Source of the DNA: DATGUN01 sp035301285 | Lineage (GTDB): Bacteria; Bacillota; Bacilli; Bacillales; Amphibacillaceae | Direction: 5' to 3' | Length of the DNA: 64,000 nt | Assembly: GCA_035301285.1 (NCBI GenBank) | Contig: DATGUN010000012.1 | Location: forward strand, 1 to 64,000 | Shown: piece by piece, positions 26,724 through 35,043 of the stretch | Layout: each line of letters starts with the position of its first letter | Position numbering within the stretch: position 1 is the stretch's first letter | Position numbers and translations under genes: made by a program | The notes under the pieces: model-generated | What the model saw: only the letters and a program-made list of their open reading frames with translations | What the model was told of the DNA's origin: nothing | The model's database searches: none

Positions 26724-27311
26724 ATGGGATTGAAAAAACAATTGGTAACAGGGGTAGCTTCAGCGATTTTGGGAATATCTTTAATAGGTGGTGGAACGTA
26801 TGCGTATTTCAGCGACAGTGAAACGACCGAAAACACCTTTGCGGCGGGGACATTGGATCTTGCAGTTGAACCAACGACATTAATCGATGTAGAGGATATC
26901 AAACCGGGTGATACGATTACACGTGATTTTGAATTGCAAAATTCCGGTTCGTTGAAAATCCAAAAAGTCCTGCTTGAGACAGATTATGAAGTAGACGATG
27001 CAGAGGGTGACAATACAGAAGATTTTGGCGATCATATCCAGGTGACATTTTTGTATAATGCCGATAAAATGGACGAAGTCATTTATGAAACATCACTTTC
27101 CGAATTGAGAGATATGGAACCTGAAGCGGTCAGTGAAGAAGTATTCAATGAAATTCTTGGTGAAGGTGGCTTGGAACCGGGTGATGAAGATGATCTTGTC
27201 GTCGAATTCGAATTCGTCGATAATGGCGAGGATCAAAACCAATTCCAAGGTGATAAACTCGAGCTTGAATGGACATTCAACGCACTTCAAGAAGATGGCG
27301 AAGAAAAGTAA
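26724..27311 (+). CDS. tasA: TasA/camelysin-family fibre protein
   Basis: Secreted beta-rich protein that in relatives forms biofilm fibres. It has 195 residues. The signal segment (LVTGVASAILGISLIGGGTYAYFSD) ends with the typical TYAYFSD site cut by SipW, then TTENTFAAGTLDL starts the mature domain. IKPGDTITRDFELQNSG and LEWTFNA are family-typical strands. It lacks the metalloprotease zinc motif, like other TasA/CalY proteins. The ATG at 26724 follows AAAGGGGAA; an upstream in-frame ATG (26706) lacks a site. Last gene of the locus, with a strong terminator behind it. Confidence 0.9.
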   Translation: MGLKKQLVTGVASAILGISLIGGGTYAYFSDSETTENTFAAGTLDLAVEPTTLIDVEDIKPGDTITRDFELQNSGSLKIQKVLLETDYEVDDAEGDNTEDFGDHIQVTFLYNADKMDEVIYETSLSELRDMEPEAVSEEVFNEILGEGGLEPGDEDDLVVEFEFVDNGEDQNQFQGDKLELEWTFNALQEDGEEK

Positions 27312-27410
27312 CCGGATGGGATGGGTCTGATGGACGTGGAAATGACTTCATCTCTGTCATAAAGACCTTGACACATCCTGTTTGAAAGAATGGTAGATGG
27401 AAAAGGCCAT

Positions 27411-27456
27411 AAAACTCCCGAAACGGTTAAGATGTCGTTCCGGGAGTTTTATTTTG
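27411..27456 (+). terminator. Terminator of the tasA locus
   Basis: Perfect long stem AAAACTCCCG(a)AACG / CGTTCCGGGAGTTTT followed by ATTTTG. Confidence 0.9.
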
Positions 27457-27711
27457 TATTTGTGTGTTTGAGCATCATTATGCTGTCTCTACTGGATGTG
27501 GCTGACCCGATTATCTGCCGTATGATAGAATGGGATGTAAGTTTGAACGGTTCTGTATTGAGTCATCCTAGACCATCAGCGGAACCTAATGCAGTTTGCA
27601 CCATTATCACCGAAAGAAGTCACCGTTTCAGCAACTGTAAAAGGGTAGGTGGTGGGAATTTGGTTCTTCAATATGTATCTCGTCACATCGTATGACAAAC
27701 CCGAATAAACC
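27457..27711. other. Intergenic stretch between tasA and the amidase gene
   Basis: No gene is supported and no structured element is recognised. It is presumably the leader and promoter region of the amidase gene. Confidence 0.5.
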
Positions 27712-29166
27712 ATGAAAGGGCGGATGAAATTGAACCAGTATACAGCCGTTGACCCACAAGCCATCATAGATATGGATGCGACGGAGATTGCCGGGAAAAT
27801 CATCGATGGCAGTCTGACAAGTATGGAAGCGGCGAATGCCTATATCTCACATATTAATCGTGCGAACCCATACATCAATGCCATGGTGGAAACACGATTC
27901 GACCAAGCGTTGAACGAAGCTCGTAAAACTGACCAGACGCATCAAACACCTCGTGTGGGTCAACTTGCCGGTGTTCCCATCAGTGTGAAAGAATCATTTG
28001 ATGTGAGTGGCATGAAAACAACGGCCGGTCTTTTGAGTCGCAAGAATGCCTTACGTGATACAGATGCGGCTGTTGTCGGCAAATTGAAGCAAGAGGGAGC
28101 GATTATCCTCGGAAAAACAAACACGCCGGAAATGTGCTTTTGCCAGGAAACCGATAATAAATTGTATGGACGGACGAATAACCCGTGGGACCTAGCACGA
28201 ACGGCAGGCGGATCTAGCGGAGGTGAAGGGGCTTTGCATGCGGTCGGAGGCGCAGCTGTCGGAATTGGGGCTGATATAGGTGGATCGATTCGCTTTCCAA
28301 GTCATTTTAACGGGATCATCGGAATGAAGTCAGGCATGAATCACGTTTCAGCACAGGGATGTTTTCCACCGTTTGTCAATCCGTTGCAAAACCGGATGCT
28401 TGGTATTGGTCCAATGGGTAAAACAGTCAGAGATATCCGTCTTGTTTATGACATTGTGGCCGACTCACCTGTGAAGCCCGAAAGTACAGAATCCGTGCAG
28501 ATAGACATTCTCCCGGATGACATAAACGAACCATTATCACGGGAAACGGCCCATATTTTGAATAACATAGCCCGTTTTCTTGAGGGGGATTTCCCGGTTC
28601 ATCGGAAGATACCACCATTTTTTACGGATAGTGCACAAATATGGCAAGAAATCATGTCCATTGATGGTGCACGCGATATCGCCGCAATCGCCAGCCCCAC
28701 ATCAAGCATGATAAGGGAATTCATGAAAGAGAAGCTGACCAAAAAATCTGGTGTTCATTTGTATTTATCATGGGCTCTCGTCGGAGCAAAAATGTTCCAA
28801 CCTTCCGAAAAACGAATCGGTGACATGACGGCGTTTTTAGAACAAGGTGATGCTGTCCTGCATGACTATTTAGATCATCGGGTGTTGATTTTACCGGTTT
28901 ATCACCAGGCTGCACCACAACATGGGAAAGTCTACCGTGACATATTTTCGATTCGGAAAACATTTAAACGATATATGCCATATGTAGCTTACGCCAATGT
29001 TTGGGGACTCCCTGCGCTTACGATCCCCGCTGGGACGGATGCAGAAGGAATGCCAATCGGTGTGCAATTGATCGGTCAAAATGGTAAGGAAGATTTATTG
29101 TTTCAAATCGGTGAAAAATTGGAGATTGAATTTGGCGGATATAAGCGTTGCGAGAGATTTGATTAG
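27712..29166 (+). CDS. Amidase signature family protein
   Basis: Hydrolyses carboxamides through a Ser-cisSer-Lys triad. The triad is visible as Lys in PISVKESFDV, cis-Ser in RTAGGSSGGEG and the nucleophile in GADIGGSIRFPSHFNG. The C-terminal part has the ALTIPAG and GMPIGVQLIG segments usual in the family. 484 residues, so the size of a free-standing amidase, not GatA (no gatC or gatB is adjacent). Substrate is unknown; fatty-acid amide, nicotinamide or aryl amides are all possible. The start is uncertain: ATG 27712, ATG 27724 or TTG 27730; AAAGGGCGG lies between them and favours a later start. Confidence 0.88.
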   Translation: MKGRMKLNQYTAVDPQAIIDMDATEIAGKIIDGSLTSMEAANAYISHINRANPYINAMVETRFDQALNEARKTDQTHQTPRVGQLAGVPISVKESFDVSGMKTTAGLLSRKNALRDTDAAVVGKLKQEGAIILGKTNTPEMCFCQETDNKLYGRTNNPWDLARTAGGSSGGEGALHAVGGAAVGIGADIGGSIRFPSHFNGIIGMKSGMNHVSAQGCFPPFVNPLQNRMLGIGPMGKTVRDIRLVYDIVADSPVKPESTESVQIDILPDDINEPLSRETAHILNNIARFLEGDFPVHRKIPPFFTDSAQIWQEIMSIDGARDIAAIASPTSSMIREFMKEKLTKKSGVHLYLSWALVGAKMFQPSEKRIGDMTAFLEQGDAVLHDYLDHRVLILPVYHQAAPQHGKVYRDIFSIRKTFKRYMPYVAYANVWGLPALTIPAGTDAEGMPIGVQLIGQNGKEDLLFQIGEKLEIEFGGYKRCERFD

Positions 29167-29183
29167 CTGTAGATGAAAGTGAG

Positions 29184-29210
29184 GGGGGCCGTCGTATGGG
29201 CCCCTTTTTT
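29184..29210 (+). terminator. Terminator of the amidase gene
   Basis: GGGGGCC / GGGCCCC hairpin followed by six T. It abuts the 3' end of the convergent permease gene. Confidence 0.85.
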
Positions 29211-30564
29211 ATCCGAATAAACCAAATAACCATGGTGCAGCATATAGTGTCATGAACATCACCCCATAATTGACCCCGTTACGATGTAAAACACCAGCAA
29301 CAAGAGCGACAAGAATCGTGCCGAAAATATTCAAAATACCTGCGTCCATGTAGGCAAGCATGATGACCAATCCAGCAAAAAGCCCGATGAGCGCTTCATG
29401 GGGGATGTACTTAAATACAAAAGCACAAATATGGTTGGAGTATTTGATTGTCACAAAAAATGTGATTAACAGGGCGATGGCGGCTCCGATTAATGTGGCC
29501 ACGAGAATATCGCTCATCGTTAGCAAATGATGTATATTATGTTCCGGTGTAAATACCGGTGGTGCATTAAAAAGTCCAGCGGCCGGTCCGATAGCCATAG
29601 GAGATACAGGTAAACCGACGGCAATCAATGGGATAAGTGTGCCTGATATGTATGATGCATTTGTCAGTCCATCCATTGTTGAAATGGCGCGTGATGCGCG
29701 TTCAACAGGATTTTTGATATGCCGTGTCATCAATTCGCCCCAAAACACAGTCATACCCACTGGCGTCAAGAAGAATGTGATACTTCCGAATAAACTTCCA
29801 AGTGCAGATGTCCCGACTTCCTTTTTGGTCAAAATTTTAAACGGGTTCGGGATGCCTTTCGTTTTGTCCGACTTCTTCATCTTGATTTCTTTGTATCCCG
29901 ATACTTTCATTTTTTCACGTGTTTTTCTGCTCAATAGTTCAAACAGTGTAAAGGCAATCGGTCCAATCGTTATCCCCAAAAAGAACGACACGAAAACATC
30001 GGTATCTCTTGGAACGATGTCCAGCCCCCAATATAAATGTCTCAGTCCCATAATCAATATTGCGAATGGCAAGATGCTGACGAGCGATAATATTTTGTTT
30101 CGGGTCATCAGTGCCAAAAAAACAGCTCCGATGGTGAAAATGATTCCGGCATATGTTGCGATTTTATCAGCATATGGCAATATCAAAAAAGCAATCAAAA
30201 AACTTGCTGGAATAGATACCAGTGTCCCTATGACTGAACCGGATGACATTTTTCGGATGCTGACATCCGGCATGCCATGTTCTTTTAATACCATGGCATG
30301 TTCAACCATCGGAGCAGCCATGACACCACCGGGAATGCCGGCCACAGCAACTGGGATGGAATCTGTTAGTTTTTTGGCTACGATGGCAGATATGAAAAAT
30401 GCAAGAATGACATATGGGGATAGTCCAACAAGTGCAAGCGCAATGGTTACCGGGGCCAAAACAGCTGTTTCATCTGTTCCGGGTGCGACACCGATTGCGG
30501 TATATAACACAGCTCCTCCCACGCTTGCCAATATCATTTGAACAATGATGATCGTATCCATCAT
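29209..30564 (-). CDS. TctA-like large permease (tripartite tricarboxylate transporter family)
   Basis: A 451-residue membrane protein with about eleven hydrophobic segments. IGVAPGTDETAVLAP and VAVAGIPGGVMAAP are the two glycine-rich cores, matching the PGxGG-type repeats of TctA permeases, and VGLPVSPMAIGPAAGLFNAPP lies in the second half. TctA normally works with a small TctB and a secreted TctC binding protein. Here an 80-residue protein overlaps it upstream (ATGATG junction) and no TctC is near. Substrate is unknown; the divergent HMG-CoA reductase hints at a related organic acid. Confidence 0.75.
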   Translation of the reverse strand: MMDTIIIVQMILASVGGAVLYTAIGVAPGTDETAVLAPVTIALALVGLSPYVILAFFISAIVAKKLTDSIPVAVAGIPGGVMAAPMVEHAMVLKEHGMPDVSIRKMSSGSVIGTLVSIPASFLIAFLILPYADKIATYAGIIFTIGAVFLALMTRNKILSLVSILPFAILIMGLRHLYWGLDIVPRDTDVFVSFFLGITIGPIAFTLFELLSRKTREKMKVSGYKEIKMKKSDKTKGIPNPFKILTKKEVGTSALGSLFGSITFFLTPVGMTVFWGELMTRHIKNPVERASRAISTMDGLTNASYISGTLIPLIAVGLPVSPMAIGPAAGLFNAPPVFTPEHNIHHLLTMSDILVATLIGAAIALLITFFVTIKYSNHICAFVFKYIPHEALIGLFAGLVIMLAYMDAGILNIFGTILVALVAGVLHRNGVNYGVMFMTLYAAPWLFGLFG

Positions 30565-30803
30565 TCATCACCTTCTTCCATCATGGTTACATGCCTTTTT
30601 GGTTTAATGATTATGCTTGAAATGATAAAACCGGTAACGGCTCCAATCAGGCCGGAAATCAAAGGTGGAATGCTGCCGACATCCAGTATGTAACCTCCCA
30701 TTGCAAAGGTGATGCATAGAATCATCGCAATCAATATGTCTTTAATATCAACACGATCCTCCCAGACATCGATAAGATTGGTTTCCTTTTGATCGTTCGT
30801 CAT
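30561..30803 (-). CDS. Small two-helix membrane protein, partner of the TctA-like permease
   Basis: 80 residues with a polar N-terminus, hydrophobic segments near residues 24-42 and 46-66, and a basic-acidic tail (KPKRHVTMMEEGDE). It is read just before the permease and overlaps it by four bases, so the two are translated together. By position it replaces TctB, but TctB proteins are usually about 150 residues with four helices. The ATG follows AAAGGGAGAG. Confidence 0.75.
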   Translation of the reverse strand: MTNDQKETNLIDVWEDRVDIKDILIAMILCITFAMGGYILDVGSIPPLISGLIGAVTGFIISSIIIKPKRHVTMMEEGDE

Positions 30804-30854
30804 GACTTTCTCTCCCTTTCATTCGTTCTGGAAATGGCGTCAAAGTGTATAAAC

Positions 30855-30884
30855 AGCATAAGAAAAGTATAGGAAAGCTGTCAA
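30855..30884 (-). promoter_or_regulatory. Promoter of the TctA-like transporter operon
   Basis: On the minus strand a perfect TTGACA -35 and a TATGCT -10 are 18 bases apart, about 50 bases before the first ATG. Confidence 0.65.
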
Positions 30885-30932
30885 CATGCATATGCAGGCA
30901 CTTTAGATGAGATAACAGAATTTTGTATATTA

Positions 30933-30962
30933 ATTTACATTTCGTAAATCCTATCATACAAT
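30933..30962 (+). promoter_or_regulatory. mvaA promoter with overlapping inverted repeat
   Basis: TTTACA (30934-30939), 17 bases, TACAAT (30957-30962). The inverted repeat ATTTAC-ATTTC-GTAAAT (30933-30949) covers the -35. A protein bound there would block mvaA and sits about 50 bases upstream of the divergent transporter promoter. Confidence 0.6.
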
Positions 30963-31094
30963 TATAACATAGGCAAATGGGTATATAAGGCTTTTAGGCC
31001 AAAACTAATCAGATAATGGCTTTAAACCGTATATTTTTGTTGAGAGAGTATTTTATAACAAAAGTGCAAGGGATACTTCCAAGGGGGAACTGAC

Positions 31095-32378
31095 ATGACC
31101 GTATCAAACTCACGTCTAAGCGGATTTTACCAAAATACAGTTGAAGAACGTATTCGGAAGATAGCCGAACGGGTCGGTCTGAATGAAGTAGAAATAAGCA
31201 GAATAGAATCGGGAGAAGGGCTGACGGTAGCAAAAGCCGATCATATGATTGAGAATGTTATCGGGACATTCAGTCTCCCGTTTGGTGTGGCAACCAATTT
31301 TGTCATAAACAATCGTGACTATCTCATTCCCATGGTCGTTGAGGAACCATCGGTAGTCGCTGCTGCCAGCAATATGGGGAAAATAAGCCGGGATTATGGG
31401 GGGTTCACGACTTCCTATAGTGGGTCATTCATGATGGCTCAAATACAGGTTGTCGATGTTCCGGATCCATTTGGAGCGAAAATGGCTATTTTACAACATA
31501 AAGATGAACTGCTTGAGGAAGCGAACACGAAAGATCAAACATTAGTCTCATTAGGTGGAGGGGCTAGAGATATTGAGATCCGCATATTGGAAAATTGTAA
31601 AGCAGGACAGGTTCTCTCCATTCATCTTGTCGTCGATGTATTGGATTCAATGGGTGCGAACGCTGTTAATACGATGGCAGAACATTTAGCTCCGAAAATA
31701 GAACAGATCACCGATGGGAATGTATTGCTCCGCATTTTAACCAATCTGGCTGAAAAAAGACTCGCACGGGCAAGTGTCACAGTTCCCGCAGCAGCGTTGG
31801 AAATGGATGGCTTTTCAGGCGAAGATGTGGTCAATAGGATGGTCAGATCCTATCAGATTGCAGATGCCGATCCGTACCGGGCAGCAACCCATAATAAAGG
31901 GATCATGAACGGGATTGACCCGGTTGTCATAGCTACAGGAAATGACTGGCGTGCAGTTGAAGCGGGGGCACATGCATATGTCGCTGGGCAAAGGGGTTAT
32001 CGCTCGATGAGTACTTGGGAGCGCAATGCACATGGTGACTTGGTCGGAACTCTTGAACTTCCAATGCCTGTTGGAATTGTAGGTGGGGCTACAAAAGCCA
32101 ATCCACTGACACAACTGTCATTGAAAATACTTGGCGTCGATTCAGCCAGTGAACTTGCCCAGGTCATTGTCGCTGTCGGCTTGGCGCAAAACATGGCTGC
32201 CCTGAAAGCACTGGCTACAGAAGGGATTCAACGAGGACATATGGCACTGCATGCCCGGAATATCGCTGAACAAGCTGACGTTCCCGCTGATGCCATGGAT
32301 TGGGTCATTTCAGAGATGGTTGCCAACAAGGATGTTAGCATGGATAAAGCCAAAAAGCTTTTGCAGGGAAGGGATTAG
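31095..32378 (+). CDS. mvaA: Class II hydroxymethylglutaryl-CoA reductase
   Basis: Interconverts HMG-CoA and mevalonate with NAD(P)H. All four catalytic residues of the class II enzyme are readable: Glu83 in MVVEEPSVVAAAS, Lys in THNKGIMNG, Asp in ATGNDWRA and His in GHMALHARN. The dimerisation motif ENVIGTFSLPFG is intact. 427 residues is normal. Class II enzymes serve either mevalonate synthesis for isoprenoids or mevalonate breakdown. No other mevalonate pathway gene is in the window. It is divergent from a TctA-like transporter and shares its control region. The ATG follows AAGGGGGAA. Confidence 0.95.
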   Translation: MTVSNSRLSGFYQNTVEERIRKIAERVGLNEVEISRIESGEGLTVAKADHMIENVIGTFSLPFGVATNFVINNRDYLIPMVVEEPSVVAAASNMGKISRDYGGFTTSYSGSFMMAQIQVVDVPDPFGAKMAILQHKDELLEEANTKDQTLVSLGGGARDIEIRILENCKAGQVLSIHLVVDVLDSMGANAVNTMAEHLAPKIEQITDGNVLLRILTNLAEKRLARASVTVPAAALEMDGFSGEDVVNRMVRSYQIADADPYRAATHNKGIMNGIDPVVIATGNDWRAVEAGAHAYVAGQRGYRSMSTWERNAHGDLVGTLELPMPVGIVGGATKANPLTQLSLKILGVDSASELAQVIVAVGLAQNMAALKALATEGIQRGHMALHARNIAEQADVPADAMDWVISEMVANKDVSMDKAKKLLQGRD

Positions 32379-32482
32379 GAGATTTTTTTAACAGGTGTAC
32401 GGGGTTCGCAATCAAAGTCGATTCGATGATATAGAAGGTTGGTTCACGACTGGAGCGTGACATTTTAGAACACCATATAATG

Positions 32483-32526
32483 ATACGGAGGATCGTGGAA
32501 AAAACCATCGATCCTCCGTATGCTTT
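32483..32526 (+). terminator. Terminator of mvaA
   Basis: Perfect 13-bp stem ATACGGAGGATCG / CGATCCTCCGTAT; the tail GCTTT is only moderately T-rich. Confidence 0.7.
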
Positions 32527-32647
32527 AATGCTGTTTTAAACCTCTTTATGCTGTGATAAAGCGGGAGAAAAAAATATGTTTGAAACGAAATCCCGTCTAT
32601 TATATGTTATGCATACGGATAGGGGCTTTTGCATAACCTTAATTTCC

Positions 32648-33613
32648 TTACCGTTTTTTTACACTTTCTCGTTCCACCATCTCAGTTGAAATCACAAGTT
32701 GTTTTGGAATATCTCTGCCATGCAGTCGTTCCAAAAGTAAATCAACAGCAGATTCACCCATCATTTTTTTGAATACACGGATAGTGCTGAGTGGTGGGTA
32801 AAGATGTTTGGAAACGGAAATGTCATTGATGCTCATGATGCTGACCCTGTCAGGGACAGATATGTCATGTTCATGCAGTGCACGGAGACAACCGATAGCC
32901 ATGACATCACTGCTGACGACAAAGGCGGTGGGAAGTTCGTCCCCCAGGTTTTCCAGGGCTTTTTTCATCAGCCGATAACCTTCATCGACTGAAAAACGAC
33001 CGACAAATACAAAGCGGCTGTCCAGTAAATGAAGGTTTTCCAACGTTTCCTGAAATGATTTTTCCCGTATGTTTTCTTTTCCACCTATGAAACCGATCTG
33101 CTTATGGTTATGGTCAATGAAATACGTAATGATTTTACGAACGGCCTGTTCAAAATTAATGATGACTGAATCGTATATATCTTCGTTTGGCGATTGATCG
33201 ACAAAAACGATGGAAGGAGAGAGACTGGTCAGCCTTTTAACTTGTTTCGACGTAAATTTGCCGATCGCGATGATGCCTTTGATTTGATGGGTTTGAATGT
33301 CACCGATAGCGTCGAAAAAATAGACTTCCGGAGTCAATTGTAACGCTTGACATCGCTGTTCAGCGCCTAGACGAATGGCTAAATAATACAAATCATTCAG
33401 CTCTTCGCTTTCTGTACACCAGTGAACGATAGCGATTTTTCCACCTGTTGTTTTCTTGGTGGTATGTTTATGATAGGACAGTGCTTCGGCTGCTTCGAAT
33501 ATACGTTTTCTTGTTTGATCTGTAACAGATAGATTCAAATCATAATTTAATACCCGGGAAACAGTTGCTGGTGACACATTAGCCTTTACAGCTATGTCTT
33601 TGATCGTTGTCAA
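32648..33613 (-). CDS. LacI-family transcriptional regulator
   Basis: 321 residues. The DNA-binding headpiece TIKDIAVKANVSPATVSRVLN is at the N-terminus, followed by the hinge and a periplasmic-binding-like sensor domain (FVDQSPNED, VVSSDVMAIGCLRALHEHD, STIRVFKKMMGESAVDLLLERL). Start codon is TTG, 7 bases after AAGGAGG. It is the third gene downstream of nhaC-like and Gfo/Idh/MocA genes on the minus strand, likely their own regulator, with a sugar or sugar derivative as effector. Confidence 0.92.
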   Translation of the reverse strand: MTTIKDIAVKANVSPATVSRVLNYDLNLSVTDQTRKRIFEAAEALSYHKHTTKKTTGGKIAIVHWCTESEELNDLYYLAIRLGAEQRCQALQLTPEVYFFDAIGDIQTHQIKGIIAIGKFTSKQVKRLTSLSPSIVFVDQSPNEDIYDSVIINFEQAVRKIITYFIDHNHKQIGFIGGKENIREKSFQETLENLHLLDSRFVFVGRFSVDEGYRLMKKALENLGDELPTAFVVSSDVMAIGCLRALHEHDISVPDRVSIMSINDISVSKHLYPPLSTIRVFKKMMGESAVDLLLERLHGRDIPKQLVISTEMVERESVKKR

Positions 33614-33677
33614 TTGGATCCTCCTTGTATGTTCACTTATGATGGTCAGTAATCATGACGATTGCTTCTATGGCAAA

Positions 33678-34949
33678 CTATTTTGTGGATACAGCCATTT
33701 TTTCGCGATGAAATTGATTCATATCAATCGATTTACCTTCATTCAACCGGGATTCCTCAGCGGCAAAAGCCATAAGATGACTGTCTAAAGACGTCGTCGC
33801 GGATGAGATGCTTTCGCTTTTATCTGATTGCTTCATATCACGTAAAAAGTCTCGCATGATTCCCTGATCACCGCCACCATGCATGCCTGTAGTGGCACTG
33901 AACTTAATGACAGTCTCTTCTTTTGTGAGAAAGTCGTATACAGAAATCTGATTATCATCCATATTACCACGTATTTCACCTTTTGTACCCATGATTTGCA
34001 CGATACGTGTCTGTTCACGTGTAAAGCCGCACATGCTGAATGTCGCTGTTGCACCGCCTTCGAACTCCATGTTGACGACTTGATGGTCGACAACATTATT
34101 ATCCAATTGATAGACGCATTTGCCGTAGTTCGTTTCATGCAGTGCCTTGAGAATGCCTTCATTGGAAGTGTCTTCTGTAAATTTACGGGCCCAATTCCGT
34201 CCTTCACCGAGATAATAACGTCCGGCATGGAATGGACAGGCGTCCGCTACTGGACATCCATCGAGACATCTTAGGGGCGCATCTTTTGGTTTATTTTCTT
34301 TGCGGAAGTGCATCAGTGAACCGTAAGAACTGACCCGTTCGCATTTCTTGTCTAAAACATAGCGGATAATGTCCATGTCATGACATGATTTTTGTAAAAT
34401 CATCGGGCTGGAAAGTTCTTTATTGCGCCAATTTCCACGTACGAAACTATGCGACATATGCATCACTTCCACATTTTCATTAAGCTGTAATGACGCTACA
34501 TCACCAATGGCACCGCTTCTGATGACTTCTCTTATTTTTGACCAGAAATCGGTATAGCGCAGGACGTGACAAATCGTGAGCTGTCGGTCATATTTTTTGG
34601 CTTGCTGTTCCATTGCGATGCACTCCTCAGGGTCGGGGGACATCGGTTTTTCCAAAAGAACATGGTAGCCCAATTCCAATGCTTTCATCGTTGGTTCATA
34701 GTGTTGCTGGTCCATTGTACAGACAATGGCTACATCCGCTTTTCGATCCGTATCCAGTATGCCCTCCCAGGAAGAAAAACAATCTTCCTCAGCAATCGCA
34801 TGTTGATTTTTTATTTTCTCACGTCTTTCATCATTGGGTTCTGCAACACCGATGATTTTCATTTCATTTGGATGATCGAGGGCATAAGAGGCATAAGCTC
34901 TTGCACCTCTATCACCAGCTCCTATTAAAATAGCAGTTGTTTTTTTCAT
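33678..34949 (-). CDS. Gfo/Idh/MocA-family oxidoreductase
   Basis: NAD(P)-dependent dehydrogenase, 423 residues. The N-terminal Rossmann fold has GAGDRGARAYASYA and the LLEKPMSPD motif (EKP) that closes over the cofactor. The C-terminal domain carries an unusual Cys-rich insert (RCLDGCPVADACPFHAG, residues about 235-252) that might bind a metal or iron-sulfur centre. Members oxidise sugars, inositols or glycosides, including 3-keto-type glycoside cleavage. Start 34949 follows AAAGGAG; an open frame back to 34970 has no site. It lies between the NhaC-like and LacI genes, probably in one operon. Confidence 0.88.
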   Translation of the reverse strand: MKKTTAILIGAGDRGARAYASYALDHPNEMKIIGVAEPNDERREKIKNQHAIAEEDCFSSWEGILDTDRKADVAIVCTMDQQHYEPTMKALELGYHVLLEKPMSPDPEECIAMEQQAKKYDRQLTICHVLRYTDFWSKIREVIRSGAIGDVASLQLNENVEVMHMSHSFVRGNWRNKELSSPMILQKSCHDMDIIRYVLDKKCERVSSYGSLMHFRKENKPKDAPLRCLDGCPVADACPFHAGRYYLGEGRNWARKFTEDTSNEGILKALHETNYGKCVYQLDNNVVDHQVVNMEFEGGATATFSMCGFTREQTRIVQIMGTKGEIRGNMDDNQISVYDFLTKEETVIKFSATTGMHGGGDQGIMRDFLRDMKQSDKSESISSATTSLDSHLMAFAAEESRLNEGKSIDMNQFHREKMAVSTK

Positions 34950-34974
34950 GATATGATTCTCCTTTAACATTGTA

Positions 34975-34990
34975 AATAATAGTTTAAATG
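34975..34990. promoter_or_regulatory. AT-rich motif upstream of the Gfo/Idh/MocA gene
   Basis: AATAATAGTTTAAATG, close to motif copies at 36668, 40037 and 40131. Candidate operator of the ROK or LacI regulator. Confidence 0.35.
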
Positions 34991-35043
34991 ATGTTTGTCA
35001 TTTCTTTAAGACGATGTCTTTTGATGAAGAAATCCAATGTTGA

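Noticed and set aside
27390..27695. 101-codon plus-strand open frame after tasA
   Set aside because: It starts before and runs through a clear terminator hairpin and has no ribosome site.
29639..30541. 300-codon plus-strand open frame
   Set aside because: It is the antisense shadow of the TctA-like permease, whose own frame has family motifs; no ribosome site.
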